Positions 1-12,388 of a stretch of DNA of 64,000 bases are shown here, piece after piece. A program made the position numbers and the translations under genes. Positions within the stretch are counted from its first letter, which is position 1. Each line of letters starts with the position of its first letter. Source of the DNA: Hetaerina americana (taxonomy: Eukaryota > Arthropoda > Insecta > Odonata > Calopterygidae); the NCBI GenBank assembly GCA_022747635.1, contig JAKTNV010000024.1, positions 744,001 to 808,000 of the forward strand, in the 5' to 3' direction. Below the pieces are notes generated by a model. The model saw nothing but the letters and a program-made list of their open reading frames with translations, was not told the DNA's origin and did not search any database.

Positions 1-285
1 TTCTCCTTGAAATATATGCCAGGCTTATGTGTAGCAATATAGCTTACAGGGAGATTTTGAATCAATACGAGTATCATATTTTCATCTTGCTTGATGTCAG
101 ATATATGTACGAGGCACATTCTACAAGTAAGAGCCGTTTCCTTATACTTAAATATTAGCAGGTCAGAACAGAATTCTATTGAAATCTGAAGCCATTTAAG
201 TTATTGTTTTGATTTGGTAGTCGTTGCCTATCGGGGAATGCAGATAAAAATGTCCGCAAAAATCGTTGCTCCCTCCAATTGTAAA
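1..285. other. no recognisable feature
   Basis: This is AT-rich sequence without a usable reading frame, repeat or RNA structure that I can recognise. It leads directly into the first recognisable codons of a decayed mariner transposase. The missing left end of that transposon probably lies here, but I could not find a terminal inverted repeat. Confidence 0.5.
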
Positions 286-287
286 GT

Positions 288-690
288 TCATACTGTGGTT
301 CGATTTTTTGGTGCAAAAGAATTTTCCTGCTTCCCGAATTCACGGGTAATTGTGACTAGCTTATGAAACTACAGTATCGAACTTCAAAAATGGACTCACA
401 GATGTCCATAATGACGAGCGGAGTGGTATTTCCAGTGGCCAGACCGATGAAATCGTTCAAGTGGACCAAAAACCGCGATCTGATCGATTGATTTATTCCC
501 TCTAGTGTGAAGACGCACCACAATTTACACGATTATTAGGAAGAAGCTTGGTTACAACATGTTGTGCGCAAGGTGACTGCCGAGAATACCTATTGACCAA
601 CAAGAAGGGTAAAAGAGTGGCGTAGCGTTTTTGGAACGCCATTGACAATACGAAGATGACTTGTCCCTTCTCCTAGTGATTATTTCCTTT
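288..690 (+). pseudogene. mariner transposase, N-terminal half, decayed
   Basis: Read across all three plus frames, this stretch gives the DNA-binding half of a DD34D mariner transposase. A VRFFGAKE-like start is followed by DVHNDERSG (the usual linker after the first helix-turn-helix). Then come a KLGYNMLCAR block and PRIPIDQQEG with FLERH and EDD, which match the family's region before the first catalytic aspartate. Stops and frameshifts break it repeatedly, so no product is expected. The copy stops near the place where the catalytic domain should begin. The C-terminal part reappears after about 350 bases, so the two pieces are best read as one interrupted and partly deleted element. The family call rests on recognised motifs rather than on an alignment. 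Confidence 0.75.
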
Positions 691-700
691 TATTGCACTT

Positions 701-955
701 CATCTACATCTATCTACATCTACATAATACCCCACAAGCCGCCGCAAGGGCGTGTGGCGGGGGGTGTTAGGTCACCAACCGTAAAAACGAAAAATACCAC
801 ATGCAAAAAACAACACGGAAAATTACACCCCAGCAGCGCACACACTCATGCAAAACTCCCTCCATCCAATACTCATGCAAACACATACACCGCCAAACAA
901 CAAAAAACTGAACCCCAGGATACAGCACGAAAGCCATCCTAAAACACGCAAGCCA
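701..955 (-). mobile_element. 3' end of a non-LTR retrotransposon (reverse orientation)
   Basis: On the minus strand the segment ends in a GC-rich tract with CCCGCCACACGCCC and GGGGTATTATG, then a tail of short TGTAGA-type repeats (701-726 on the plus strand). A short-repeat tail after a GC-rich hairpin-like end is typical of LINE 3' ends in arthropods. The segment lies between two halves of a mariner transposase. I infer a 5'-truncated retrotransposon inserted into the older mariner. Its 5' limit is not clear and I saw no certain target-site duplication. It has no reading frame with recognisable retrotransposon domains. The clade is undetermined. Confidence 0.5.
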
Positions 956-1036
956 GGACACAACAAGCAAGAATGTGAAATTTACTTCTATCGGGTGAGA
1001 GAGGTGATCTATCGGAAGATATCTGGGGATATCTAT

Positions 1037-1214
1037 CACTTGAAACAATATCATAGAGTGCAACGGTTTGAAGACGATGAGGAATCCAAGACTGCCGTGG
1101 TCAGCGGGTTCAATTCTAAGTCGACGAACTTATGCATATGCTGAGGGAATAATGAAGCTAGTGCAGTGTTACGAAAATGGCTTAGAAGTAAACGATGATT
1201 ATGTGGATAAGTGA
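1037..1214 (+). pseudogene. mariner transposase, C-terminal end, decayed
   Basis: The plus-strand translation gives FEDDEESKTAV, then after a frame change YAEGIMKLVQCYE and DDYVDK followed by TGA at 1212-1214. This is the standard mariner C-terminus, in which a short helix-rich end finishes with a GDYVEK-like motif and a stop. It belongs with the N-terminal piece at 288-690. The catalytic domain between them is missing or replaced by retrotransposon sequence. A TAACCCTCT end-like sequence near 1300 may be part of the right terminal repeat, but no matching left end was found. Confidence 0.75.
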
Positions 1215-1439
1215 AATAGGTTTTCAGGAAACTAAAACCACCAACACAAACTTTTTACTAACATTTTTTTATGACCTAACTTAAAAAATAACCCTCTTAT
1301 ATTATCGTACGCAAACGGCAGACGGCCAAACAAAAATTGAGCCAATCGTAACTGCACGGAATTTTTTGAAGTGCAACAGTGCATAGAAAGGTGATTCAGA
1401 TATCATATTGCACAATCACAAATGACTTCAACTCTACGA

Positions 1440-2480
1440 ATGTCCGTGGGACGCTCGATCATTGGGAAGACAGCTCATCTCAGACCAGCTAGTCTACCTC
1501 CTCGATTCCTCACTCGTGTCACCCCTTCAGGGTAAGCCGCCCCCTCCGGTTCTCATCGACACTCCCGAGGCCACCCATTCTTACCTTGGAGTGAGCGGAG
1601 GAACAAAACCACAAGTAGAGGGATCACATCCCGAATGGCGTCCCAGACAAGTCAGCCCTCTCCAAACAACGTCCTGGCACCACCATAACCCATCCCCCAC
1701 ATCCCGCTTTCCACCCGCCCTTCCTAGGGAACCACTTCTCCTAAGAAAAAAGACGCGAAACCTCTTCGTTAGCCCTTCCTATTCAACTTCAGATTTCGCA
1801 CTGGGACCTTACCTTTCGCTACTCCCTCATACTTGTTACCTGGGACCCTAATCCCCCCTTTGCACTCTTACCAATCTTACCTCAATTCCTCCTCTCACAG
1901 CCCGTCAAACCCTCTCAATGCCGACCCCTCCCTAATCTTCGTCCTCCTTCTCGCTCACTCCTCCGAGAGATGGTTCCAGAGGGTGGGGGGGGGTGTGGTT
2001 ATACCTATAGGGAAATGCACGCTGAGGGCGGCGTGAGAGGGAGGGAGGTCGTCACTTCACGAGGCGGTGTCCTCTACTCCAAACGGCCCGGCCCGGTCGA
2101 CCCAGTCACACACACACACACACCCGAAAGCTGTTATCCACCCCCACCACTAGGACATCGATCCGAAGGACGGCGCTGGCGAGGAAAGAGAGGGGAGGAG
2201 GATATTTTCACCTAAAACCTTCCATCCCTACCTTAAAACTCCCTCACCCCTTACAACCCCTCGCTTTTACATCCTCCCCTACCTCCACCCCCTCACCTCT
2301 GTGATATATCACCCCACCACGTCCACCGCTCTCCCTGTCGTCCTATCTCCCTCTGATCGCCTTCCCTCATGCTCATCCCATGTTGGCCTCCAAAATACCA
2401 CCAAATCCAATCCCGCAACGTGGCTCCCAACGCACTCAATCTTTTAATGGAACGGGGAAGAGGATGAATCAACACGTGAT
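1440..2480. other. GC-rich, C-rich block without a recognisable gene
   Basis: This block is strongly pyrimidine-rich on the plus strand, with runs of CCTCC and CCCTCC type, and holds a small (CA)n run at 2106-2124. Several short reading frames remain open only because the composition lacks A/T-rich stops. Their conceptual proteins are proline- and serine-rich with no domain I recognise. It resembles other GC-rich blocks in the window. It could be regulatory or simply compositionally biased, and I cannot assign a function. Confidence 0.4.
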
Positions 2481-4590
2481 TTTTTCATCGGAATGAACCG
2501 TATCCACTAGTTTTCTCTTCTTTCCTCATCGAGCTCCTTTTTCTGGCACATCTAAGGCGGAAGTTTCGCGGGGAGAAGTGTGGCCAACGAAGACGTAAGG
2601 TGAGCGACCTGGTCCCTTTGGATACATGGAAAAAATTGCGTTCATTCTCTTTTAGCACCGATTTTTACACAAAAATGCCGATACCCGGTATGATCGCGGT
2701 GCGCTCGTCTCTTCGGAGTCATAAACGCGGATTTAAGTGGCGATTAAAAAAAATAAAATTCGCTCGCAAGCTTCCTTTGTTTTTCGTCTTCTCGATGGTT
2801 GGAGAGTAAAAGGTCCCATATGCTCATTTCCGCTCGTAAACATGTGGTCGTTTATTTCTAGGCGGTCAACTACGTCGGCATTTATGGGGCTCTTTCCCTT
2901 CACCTCTTCCCATTTTTCCACTCTCAGCCTTTCTCCTGCATCTATTTCTCGTCGATCTCCCTCCTCAAAGCACACGACACTCAGCCGTTCCCCTCACATC
3001 CGCGTCCCACCCCCTTCAGCATTTCCCACCCGACATTTCACTCTCCAGTCCCCAACAGCAGACACTCCCTTTATCTACAAAGCAGCCGCTCGCTCGTCGA
3101 CCTCTCTTCGACCCTTGGTTCATCCTGCTCCCGTCTCTCAAAACCTACGCTTTTTCTCCTCAAACTCAATCTGCAAAAAATCGCTCCTCACTGTCTCATG
3201 CATGGGAAATCTGAGTCCTCTAATACCTCCTTTTCGGAGTGCGATAAGTCGATACATATATACGCTGCGTTATGAACACATCAATGCAAGGTACTAATTA
3301 CGATGCATACCTGGGCGGAGATAAATTACTCTAGATGTATTTTCCTCCGACGTAAGGAGATTGTGGTGATAAGGAAAGTTTATATCGATTAATGTCATGA
3401 CTACCTGCCGTTTATATGTGTCCATTATGCAAATTTGGAGCCTAGAGGAGTGAAAATTGACCTGGTATAAAATTGTTGCCCTATCAAACAGATGTATAGA
3501 AAATGCGATGAGCGATTCAGGCAAATGGATGGTTACAATGCGAATCTGATGATATTCATATAAAAATATCGATGAATGGACACTTTACCTTACCAATCTT
3601 CAAAACGCTCTTGAAATGCACGAATAATTGTATGTATAATTTCGACATATGCATGGTCATATCTTCTTCTACAGTGTAGTACTTGATCAGTCACGAAAAT
3701 ATCCAAAAAGATCGCGTGTCCTTTCCCTCAAAGCATCCTTTCCCATCTCTATATATCTTTCCATACCTTCTCTCCCGTCACCCTTGTAAATGCTTCCTAA
3801 ATATACCCCCGGTCCCTATTACCATCTATAACCCTTAACCTTTTTAATGGAAACCAAAGATTTTTCTCCACCCAATTTGTTCCTCTCGAACCCATTTCCC
3901 CTTTTAACCTTTAACAACGTTGCTCTATCCTTGGGATTCCTAATTGCGCCCTGGGACGAGTTTCTCTCTTCTGCCCACCTTCCACGCGACGCTTGCTCGC
4001 ATTTCGGGAATGGGCCAAAGGAGAAGAGAATGACTTCGACCAGCAGGAGAAAGAGGCTTAATACTTCATGAATGCGCTTAAATTTGGGGTGGTGAGTGGC
4101 ACTTTATGTACCCAAGTGATTTGATGTCACGGCAAAGAATAAATAAATCAGGAGAAAAAAAGTCATAAACAGATTAATTCATTGTCAGTGAGCGAGAGAA
4201 GAGGGAGAATAGTTTTGAGAAGCATCGAGAAAGTATAAAAATCCTCATTACTAAAAGATTGCACTGTCTTTATGGTCTCATTATCCGCTGATAATGGGCG
4301 GTTATGCTAGAAGCGCCTGAATAATCTAATTCAACACAATGCAGACAGCTACTTTAAGGAAATAGAAATTTAGAAATGACAAAAATGCATTTTTCTGGAA
4401 AAGTTGTGTGAAGAGTTAGGAGAAGAATTGTCATCCTGCTAATTGCAATATCTTATTTCTTAAGAATTTTATTTAATCTGGTTAAATCTGGTTATCTGAT
4501 TTTATTTTTGGTATCAAACAACTTTCATTTACGCTCAAAAAAGAATTCTTTGTATAATTTACAATTCCATTTTTTAATACAAAAATCTAT
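2481..4590. other. no recognisable gene
   Basis: A CT-rich patch at about 2880-3170 resembles the other pyrimidine-biased blocks. The rest is moderately AT-rich. The longest reading frame (about 186 codons from 2737) is serine/proline-rich across the CT-rich patch and shows no domain, so I treat it as fortuitous. Confidence 0.4.
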
Positions 4591-4597
4591 ATCAAAT

Positions 4598-4707
4598 ATT
4601 GTGTGTGTATACATTTATAGTATGTATCGTATGCATGCATGTGTGTGTGTATATATATATATATATGTGTGTGTGTGTGAGTGCGTGTGCGCGCGTGTGT
4701 GTGTGTG

Positions 4708-4788
<81 letters not shown>

Positions 4789-4860
4789 GCCGTTTGGCGG
4801 GATTTCGTGTTTGAATGTATATATATATATATATATATATATACATTATGCATGCATGTA
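4598..4860. repeat. compound (TG)n/(TA)n microsatellite
   Basis: TG and TA dinucleotide arrays alternate, with a long TA run at about 4713-4785. A 32-base interruption at about 4786-4817 contains CGCCGTTTGGCG, a perfect short hairpin, and a second TA run follows. ATGCATGCATG occurs on both sides of the array. Reading frames through it only encode Tyr/Ile or His/Thr repeats and are not genes. Confidence 0.95.
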
Positions 4861-4864
4861 TGTG

Positions 4865-7425
4865 TAAACATACACAAATAAATATGCATATAGGCCCAAT
4901 GTCAGATTAGGTCTGGCCGAAAGGTTAAGATGTAAACGTTATTGTATAAATGGTCTGAATACGTAATAATAGTATCTCATCACATTATCTTCAATATACC
5001 TACAGCATCTTTTGTAGTACATATACAATGGGAGAAATAAACCCTATCTTTTTACCAAATATGATGAAACACTCAGCGCCCACCGATGTATTAAATATCC
5101 GAGCAGTATTTAACTGCATATCTATTAGTATCAAAATATATTTGAATATTTACAAAGAAAATAATAAGAATAACACGAAAATAACGGGAACACTTTACCT
5201 GATTCATAAAATAATTTTATCAGGTAACAATGATATTTAAATAGCATTAATAAAAACCATTAACCGGATTAAAGAATATTTTTTCTTTATCTTCGTGATA
5301 CATAACTTCCATAAAACAAAACATGCAACCATCCAGCAACCAATTCTGCAACCATTTTTCTCCAATAAGTATAAATGACAAATTCGTTCTCAGGTTTATT
5401 GATGATCATCTCAATGATGAGCTGCATCATATTTTGAAATATTTTAATATAAACATTGTTTTATTCCCAAGACTATGCCTCAAAGACTCTATAGTTAAAA
5501 AATATGAACTGACTTCTCTCAGAAGTCGTTGGAAGAGTTAAAAGGTAGCGTAAATTATAAATCTTCAATGTTTGATCTGTATTGAATTTTTATCGATATA
5601 ATTTAAGAAAATAATTATTACCTTCGAAACCCGTAATTTTTATACACATGAATTGATTTTCAACGCCTAGTTGAATGTGTTTTACACCTTGAATGCTGCT
5701 TATAAGTAACTGAGAGTAGTTCCTTGGGATAAGCTTTAACCACATCTCATTGGCGTTATAATTTCCCATTTGTGAAACTTCATCAAGAATACCCATGAAG
5801 ATCAATTATAATTTACTGGTATAGCTATAAATTTCTATGCATTAAGCAGAAATTGAAATAAAAAATTTCAGGGGATGAAAAATTGCATTTTGACAATTTG
5901 AGAAAATATGAAACCAAATAGGAAATAGTTTAAAAATAGAAAACTCACGATTTAAAAAATCAATGCCTACATTATGAAAGTAAAAAAAGTAACCGTTACC
6001 TGTAATCCGATTACTTTCGCATCGTCCCATGTCGTCACTCTTAATAAATAGTATTGCACCTAATCTTTCTTGGTAATTACTCGCATTATCTAAACGACAT
6101 TAGTGTGATTTATAAGTAAATCAGTAAAGACTGAAAATGCTAGCCCTTACTAGTCCTAATAATGTTCAGCAAATAGGGAATAGAAGCCCATATTGTAATA
6201 TTTAGAGCTCCAAAAGCCAGGGGTAAGATTATCATGGAGAGAAAGGCAAGGGTTGTTAGCGTTGGAGAGTGAAAAGATGGTTGGGCACGGAATAGAACGA
6301 CCTCCCCACCCACCCAGAACAGGTGGAGTAGAACAAGAAGAACAATGCCCCGGGGAGAAGGAGGCTCGGATGGGGGCGGAGGGGGAGCAAGAGGAAAGAG
6401 TGCTGGCAAGTGGGCCGCTCACTCCCGCGACCCACTTCCCAGCGTAAAGCCACCCTCTTCCTCTCCTCGCTTCACCCTTTCTTTTCCACCTTCCTACCGT
6501 CCTTTTTTTCCCTCCTTCCACATCTTCCCGCCGCACCTTTACTTCCCCCTTCTCTTTGCCCACTTTTCTTCCCATTCCCTCGGCCGTCGAAGGGAATATG
6601 GGGAAAAGGTGAGAGGGAGCGGGATTGGGGAGGGTAGATACGTGGGGACTTTATAGAGACCTCATCACTTTGGTAGCGGATCAGGACTGAGCTTCCCGGA
6701 ACATTCTCCTACTCCCTCTAATTTTTCACCCGTCGTTTTATTCCAGTCTCTCCCTAGCTCTCTCGACCCCCAAACTGCACGTCTTGCCCTTAACCTTCCC
6801 CTCTCATGGCTTCCGTTTTTTTACTACGCAATGCTTATAAAAATCGGCGTTTTATTCCCTCAGCATGAAGGAAATCCGCGATTTTCTGATAACTTGGGCG
6901 TTTCCTTCACATTCACGAACCCGGGAGGAGCAAACATGAAAAATTCCTTAAATCTTTCATAAAGTATCTTAAGCTTTACAGTAAAGATCAAATGGACCCT
7001 AAAAGTTTGCTTCTGGCAGAGGAGATTTGATTCTGAGTGAATATGTCATGGTTTCCTTTCATTTCTGTGTGTTGATATTACGAATGAAATTTCTATTATA
7101 AACGTTAAGCTATAGGCGATCCTAACTCAATACAGAGTGACTGTCAGGTTTCAAGCTTCATATTTTAATTAATTAAAACCATTTTGGTCTATAGAAATAA
7201 AAATACTACTATTTTTTCTAATTCCATATAAATAAAGAAATATTTTTGAAGAAATTTTCTGTCTTAACCACTCACAATATATCTCCTAATCCTCTCACAA
7301 GTATTTCCTTCACGCTGCCATTTAATAGTTCAACTCGATATAAAAGACTTCATTCTAACTTTAAAATTTGACGTGGCGGAAGGATTTGTGCATTCTGATT
7401 ACCCCTAGACCTGTGCTGGCCGGAG
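4865..7425. other. no recognisable gene; one GA/CT-biased block
   Basis: Most of this stretch is AT-rich with short random frames. At about 6290-6650 the composition turns GC-rich. The plus strand is purine-biased to about 6400, pyrimidine-biased to about 6590, then purine-biased again. Overlapping frames in this block encode proline/serine- or glycine/arginine-rich strings with no domain. I see no repeat, RNA or promoter that I can support. Confidence 0.4.
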
Positions 7426-7429
7426 CAAG

Positions 7430-8845
7430 GATAATAATTACTCCTAATATTATCATTCATATGTCGAAGAGTAGGAGCCGGGCGGAAGGTAGTTCGCGCA
7501 GCGTCTGTTCCTCTGAGGCGGCTGCAAAGGCGTATGACCCCAATGGGGTGGTCATTGAGAGATGATGTTACGTTAAATACACTATTGATGCAGCCAACGG
7601 GAAATCACCACAATTAATTACATCAAGAAATGATAACAGACAAAATAATGATTATGAGACCTGGAAACTAAAGTATTCTACCAGCTGGGTCGTGTACTGT
7701 GCCTGGCTGTGGGAGAGGCAAGACTCCCGCTGTGGTCATCGTACAAAACCCTAGCAAAGCGGAATCGATAGCAGCATTGCCAAAGAAAACTCAAAAGAGG
7801 GCCGAATCAGTTAGCGTAGGGACTTAGACTTCCAGGATGATATTAAGACTAGGGAAATTAGAAAATATAAAACGGGATATGGAGGAAGGAAATTTAGATA
7901 TTTTAGTGTTGTGTGGGGTGATATGAAAGGATGGCTGAGATTACTGGAGCTATTTTTATAGAGCAATGCGCAGGGAAGGGGAATAAAACATTCAAAGGTT
8001 GAAAGTATTATTGAACAGGAAGGTAGAAAGAAGCGTGGTAAATATATAGCTAAGAGATAAATAAGCGATAGAGTAGAAATAGTAGAGGTAACCGCTGAAC
8101 CAACAAACTTAGTCATTATTCAGGTCTGCAGTCCTGTCCTGTACATGCCAGCAAGTAACGAAGGAAGAAAGATATAGAGTGTGTTCGATAAATCAGATAT
8201 AATAATTATGGGTATACCTGGGAGGAAATATTTGATAATGATGAGTCATGGAACGTAGTGGTGGAACTAGGAGAGATGGGAGGAATGTTATGGACTATAG
8301 TTAGTAACAAGGAATTACCGCAGGAAAAAACACTAGAGGTATGCAGAAGAAATGGTGTAATCCAAACGAGCACTTGGTTTAAACACCACAATAGACGTAG
8401 GCATACGTGGAGAATGCTCAGGGATTTAGAGGAATATATTATGGACTATATTATGGCTAGGTAAATAATTAGGAGCATCGATTTTAATTCGCACAGTTTC
8501 CCAGGAGCGGATACGGATTCAGATAATAATTTACCTTGTGTTAATGAAATGTTTAATCAGATTCAGGAGGATGAAACAGAGAAGACAGATGAGGAAATGT
8601 AATTTTAGAGAATTGACAGTAACGACGGTAAGTTAGCGCGGAAGGGAAGGTGAAGGACAGGCAAGTTGACCGGAATGAAGGCAGGTAGATGTATGTGAAA
8701 TTGAATAAGGGTTAATTGCAATGTGTGTTCGGGTTGATTCCTGGGCGAGGTTGAGAAATGTAGGGGTATTAGCTTTGAGTCCATCCAAAACCTAACTTAA
8801 ACGGTAGAATGTAAAATATTAATAAAACTTCTATGTGCCTTCAAC
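7430..8845 (+). pseudogene. LINE remnant with endonuclease-like domain, RT deleted
   Basis: Frameshifted pieces give the APE-type endonuclease of a non-LTR retrotransposon. An N-terminal piece contains GKLENIKRDMEEGNLDIL (about 7850-7905). A middle piece contains SKVESIIEQEGRKKRGKY and VTAEPTNLVIIQV (about 7985-8130). A late piece contains RRHTWRM...MDYIM and FPGADTDSD (about 8395-8525), which corresponds to the R-Y-T-W / QIDYIL / SDH end of this fold. A short upstream frame at 7461-7565 may be the element's N-terminus. No reverse-transcriptase motif follows. At 8777-8810 the sequence GTCCATCCAAAACCTAAC matches the 3' end of the LINE at 12.4 kb with few differences. I infer the same family with an internal deletion removing the polymerase. 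Not functional. Confidence 0.75.
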
Positions 8846-8849
8846 TTTT

Positions 8850-11800
8850 ACATACTTTTATTTTGAGCTATATACACTATTTTACTAGTCAATCATTCTT
8901 GCCATGAGTCTTCACTCCTGCAATTTTCGTTCTCAAACTTTATTATACATTGTAATTAAATTTACAGATTTCTCCAACTTCTTCATCCTTTTTCATTTCA
9001 CTAGTCCCCAAATTATCAAACCCATTTTTCGCATTTCCATTTTTAGGTTACTCAGTTCCGCTAGTCGGACGTGTTCGCGTATTTCATGTGCCAGTTCTGA
9101 ACTCTTTGCCCCACATGACTGATACACTCACTCTCCACTCGGTGATCCAAGCTAAGATAAGAGGTCGTATTTTCTTAATAACAGATAAATTAGACCAAAT
9201 GAGGTTCGGACCCCCAAACGAGCGTTTATCTGTAGGCCTCTATGGTTTCCACCTTGACTCCTAAAAAAAAAGGAGTTTGTTGCCTTCTCCTTAGGGTGAT
9301 TAGAGACACAAAATCGCTCATTGGTGTCTTGTATTACACAGTTACGGTACCTTCATAGAATTTTCCACATTTAATGTTTCATCTTCTGCATGGAGACAGC
9401 CATACACACTCTTTATCCAAGGGTACTCTATTTCTCGGGCAACCATTATTATCTATTAGTCAACTGCTGTAATCAACCCGGTGGAAGTATTGCTATTTTA
9501 AATTTAGTGAGACCCACGAATTCCTATACTTAAGCACAACAAAACGGGCAAGTTCACCAGACAAAAGCACAGGGCTTTCATTTCGTCTTTCTAAGAATTC
9601 CAAACTCGCCTTAGAAGTAGTGTTCTGCTTCGTGTCGGCTAACTTGTAATCAGCTTGTTCGATTCTGGGGCTCTCTAGGTTTCCTTAACCAACCGCTCCA
9701 CATTTGTGTAAGCGCGAGTTTCCATTAACCGTTTCATTTGATACGAATTCCGTTTCGTTCTTTTTTTTATCACTACGAATTGCTTCCGATCAAACTTAGG
9801 AGTACTTATGATCTATGGCCATTGAATTACCTACAAAAATTAAAGTTAGTTTTTATTTATTTTATACAGTCGAAAGTACAATAAAAGGGTTTCGGAACTG
9901 AATTTTCAGGTGTGGATTTTGAGATTGAGGATATTTTAATTCTGGCTGTTGAGATGATTTATTGCCCCACTCGCATTAAAAATAACGATTTCTGCGGGCC
10001 TACGCATTGTTCATCCCTTACGTAGGTTCCAATTCACCAAATGTTGACTGTCTAGCCTAACCAGAAATTGTATGTCAGCTTTAAGAGCTCGTGTTGATTT
10101 AAAAAGCATCAAGCGGGGCGTCATGTCAGTCCATCTCCATTTATCCAAATTATCTCGCGTTACGGATTTCTGTTATCACAAAAAATATTTATATGCAAAA
10201 AATGAATGCATCTTAGAATATTACATCATCTTCTTCATGAATTATGAATCCGAGGACTGATTTCTAAGCTATCTCGTATCCTTCCTATCCTTTACCGTCC
10301 TCAAAGTTGCTAGCACTGACGTTTTCTATCACCTGCGTTCTATAATTCACCCCTTGTTTCCTTCAGGTAAGGCCTTCAATAAACTCTTCCACCTCGAATT
10401 TGAACTATTTTTCTCATTTTCTTTATATTCTACAAGGTTTTGCCATAATCCATCTTTCAAAGTACTTAATTCATTATTCGATCTGCCCATTGTCTTTCCA
10501 TTAATATTCTCTATCATCAAATTTCCGTCGCTTCTTGTTGTCTGTCTATCGTCTCAAAGATTAAGAAAAGTAAAATCCATATACGCTTTTTTAGAGCCAT
10601 TACCTAATGTCTAGACTAGTACATTTTTCCGGTAATAGTTGCTTCTTGAAATGAGTTCTTCGCTATATCATCCTCGTGCTTCATCCATTAATGGTGATCG
10701 TACTGCCTTAAGAGAAAACACAATTGCCGTTCATAATTGTCCTTCCTGAGCTCTCTTTAAAAATCATCTCTCTTACTTCAACTGCGGATGGGTACATGCA
10801 CGCTTGTTTGTCTTGGAGTTGAACTTTTGATTCCATTATCCATTCTAACTAATGAAAACGGATTAGGTGAAACCAATTCGTAGAGCTATGTAATTATCAT
10901 CCCTAATATAGACATATACACGAGAGATTACATTTTTTTCATTTTTTCGTTGGTTGGTATTAAAGTAATATTAATGGAGTATGCACTGGCACAAATGCCA
11001 CCAATCATAATTTGAATGAAAGCTCAGCTGTTTTTGTTACAAACTTTGCCGAACAGAAGAAATAGATAATTTAAGTAAAGCATATATGTGCGTTGAAGTA
11101 CATACTTTTGAATTTCATTTTACAAAATTTTGCCCGAATACAAAATTAGCCTGATTTGTTGTATTTCTTTACCACCAAGAAAACCCACCCCTGTCACATT
11201 TTATCATAATTTGTGAAAATACGTGTACTGAAGAAAAGTCATTTAATAGGATTAATACACAAAACACGTTCAGAACAATCACTTTAGTATGTAAAGTGTG
11301 TTAACTTACAAAGGCTATAGCGGAAGAAGTTTTCCAATCAATGATGTGGTTTTAAGAAACTGAGATGAAGGGTATACTTCGCATAAGGAGAAAAGGGATA
11401 CATCATGTGTGCATTAAACTGAGCGCGATGCGTAATTAGTTCTCGGTCTCTGTCTCTGATTGAACCCGAGACAAGGCAGGGATATGGATGAATGGAAGCT
11501 GTAGATACATGCTGCTCTTGTTGAGGAGGGAATGAAAGGGATAACTGAGACGTGGAACTGTAGGGACCAATCCAAACAAACCCATACTGGTATTTACCGG
11601 ATACCCTTGAGGGAGCTTTCCCTTGTGCTACGAGTAAACCCGTCATTCAGTGGCCGTCACCTGCCCGCCTCCTTTCACCACGTTTAATTAATACCTATTC
11701 CTTACATTTCCACCCTTTGAAGTTCAATTTCCTTCGATCTTAGGAGTATACTATGTTAATTTCTAAGTCTTTTCGTGTCCATTTCCAACTATTTCACGTC

Positions 11801-12116
11801 ACCTTTTCATTGTTAGAACTATTCTTTAACAATATAAACTAAATTTATTATATTTTTTCTACCACAATTGGGAACAATTGTCCCATAATGATGAATGACA
11901 ACCAAATTCCTCCTTTATTATGCAAGAGCCATCGAGGCTTTCTTTTCCTCAAACAGTTCATAAATTTTTCTGTTTTATGTGATAATATGAATTCATTTAT
12001 TTTAACAGGATTTACTTCAAGATGTTTGTATGTTCAATCTGCTTCAGAAGATCATCATCATATATTTTTCTGCTGGCAAAATATGAATTGTAATAATGCT
12101 TTTTGAATCATCGTGA
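8850..12116. other. no recognisable gene
   Basis: AT-rich sequence in which all frames are short. I searched by eye for transposase, reverse-transcriptase and tRNA-like motifs on both strands and found none. The 102-codon minus frame at 11338-11646 has no recognisable domain. Confidence 0.4.

Positions 12117-12387
<271 letters not shown>

Positions 12388-12388
<1 letters not shown>

Noticed and set aside
2737..3297. The 186-codon plus frame as a protein-coding gene
   Set aside because: It is serine/proline-rich over a CT-rich tract, with no domain, signal peptide or conserved motif.
4587..4889. Overlapping frames of 66-119 codons in the microsatellite
   Set aside because: They are dipeptide repeats (Tyr-Ile, His-Thr, Cys-Val) on both strands, produced by the dinucleotide arrays.
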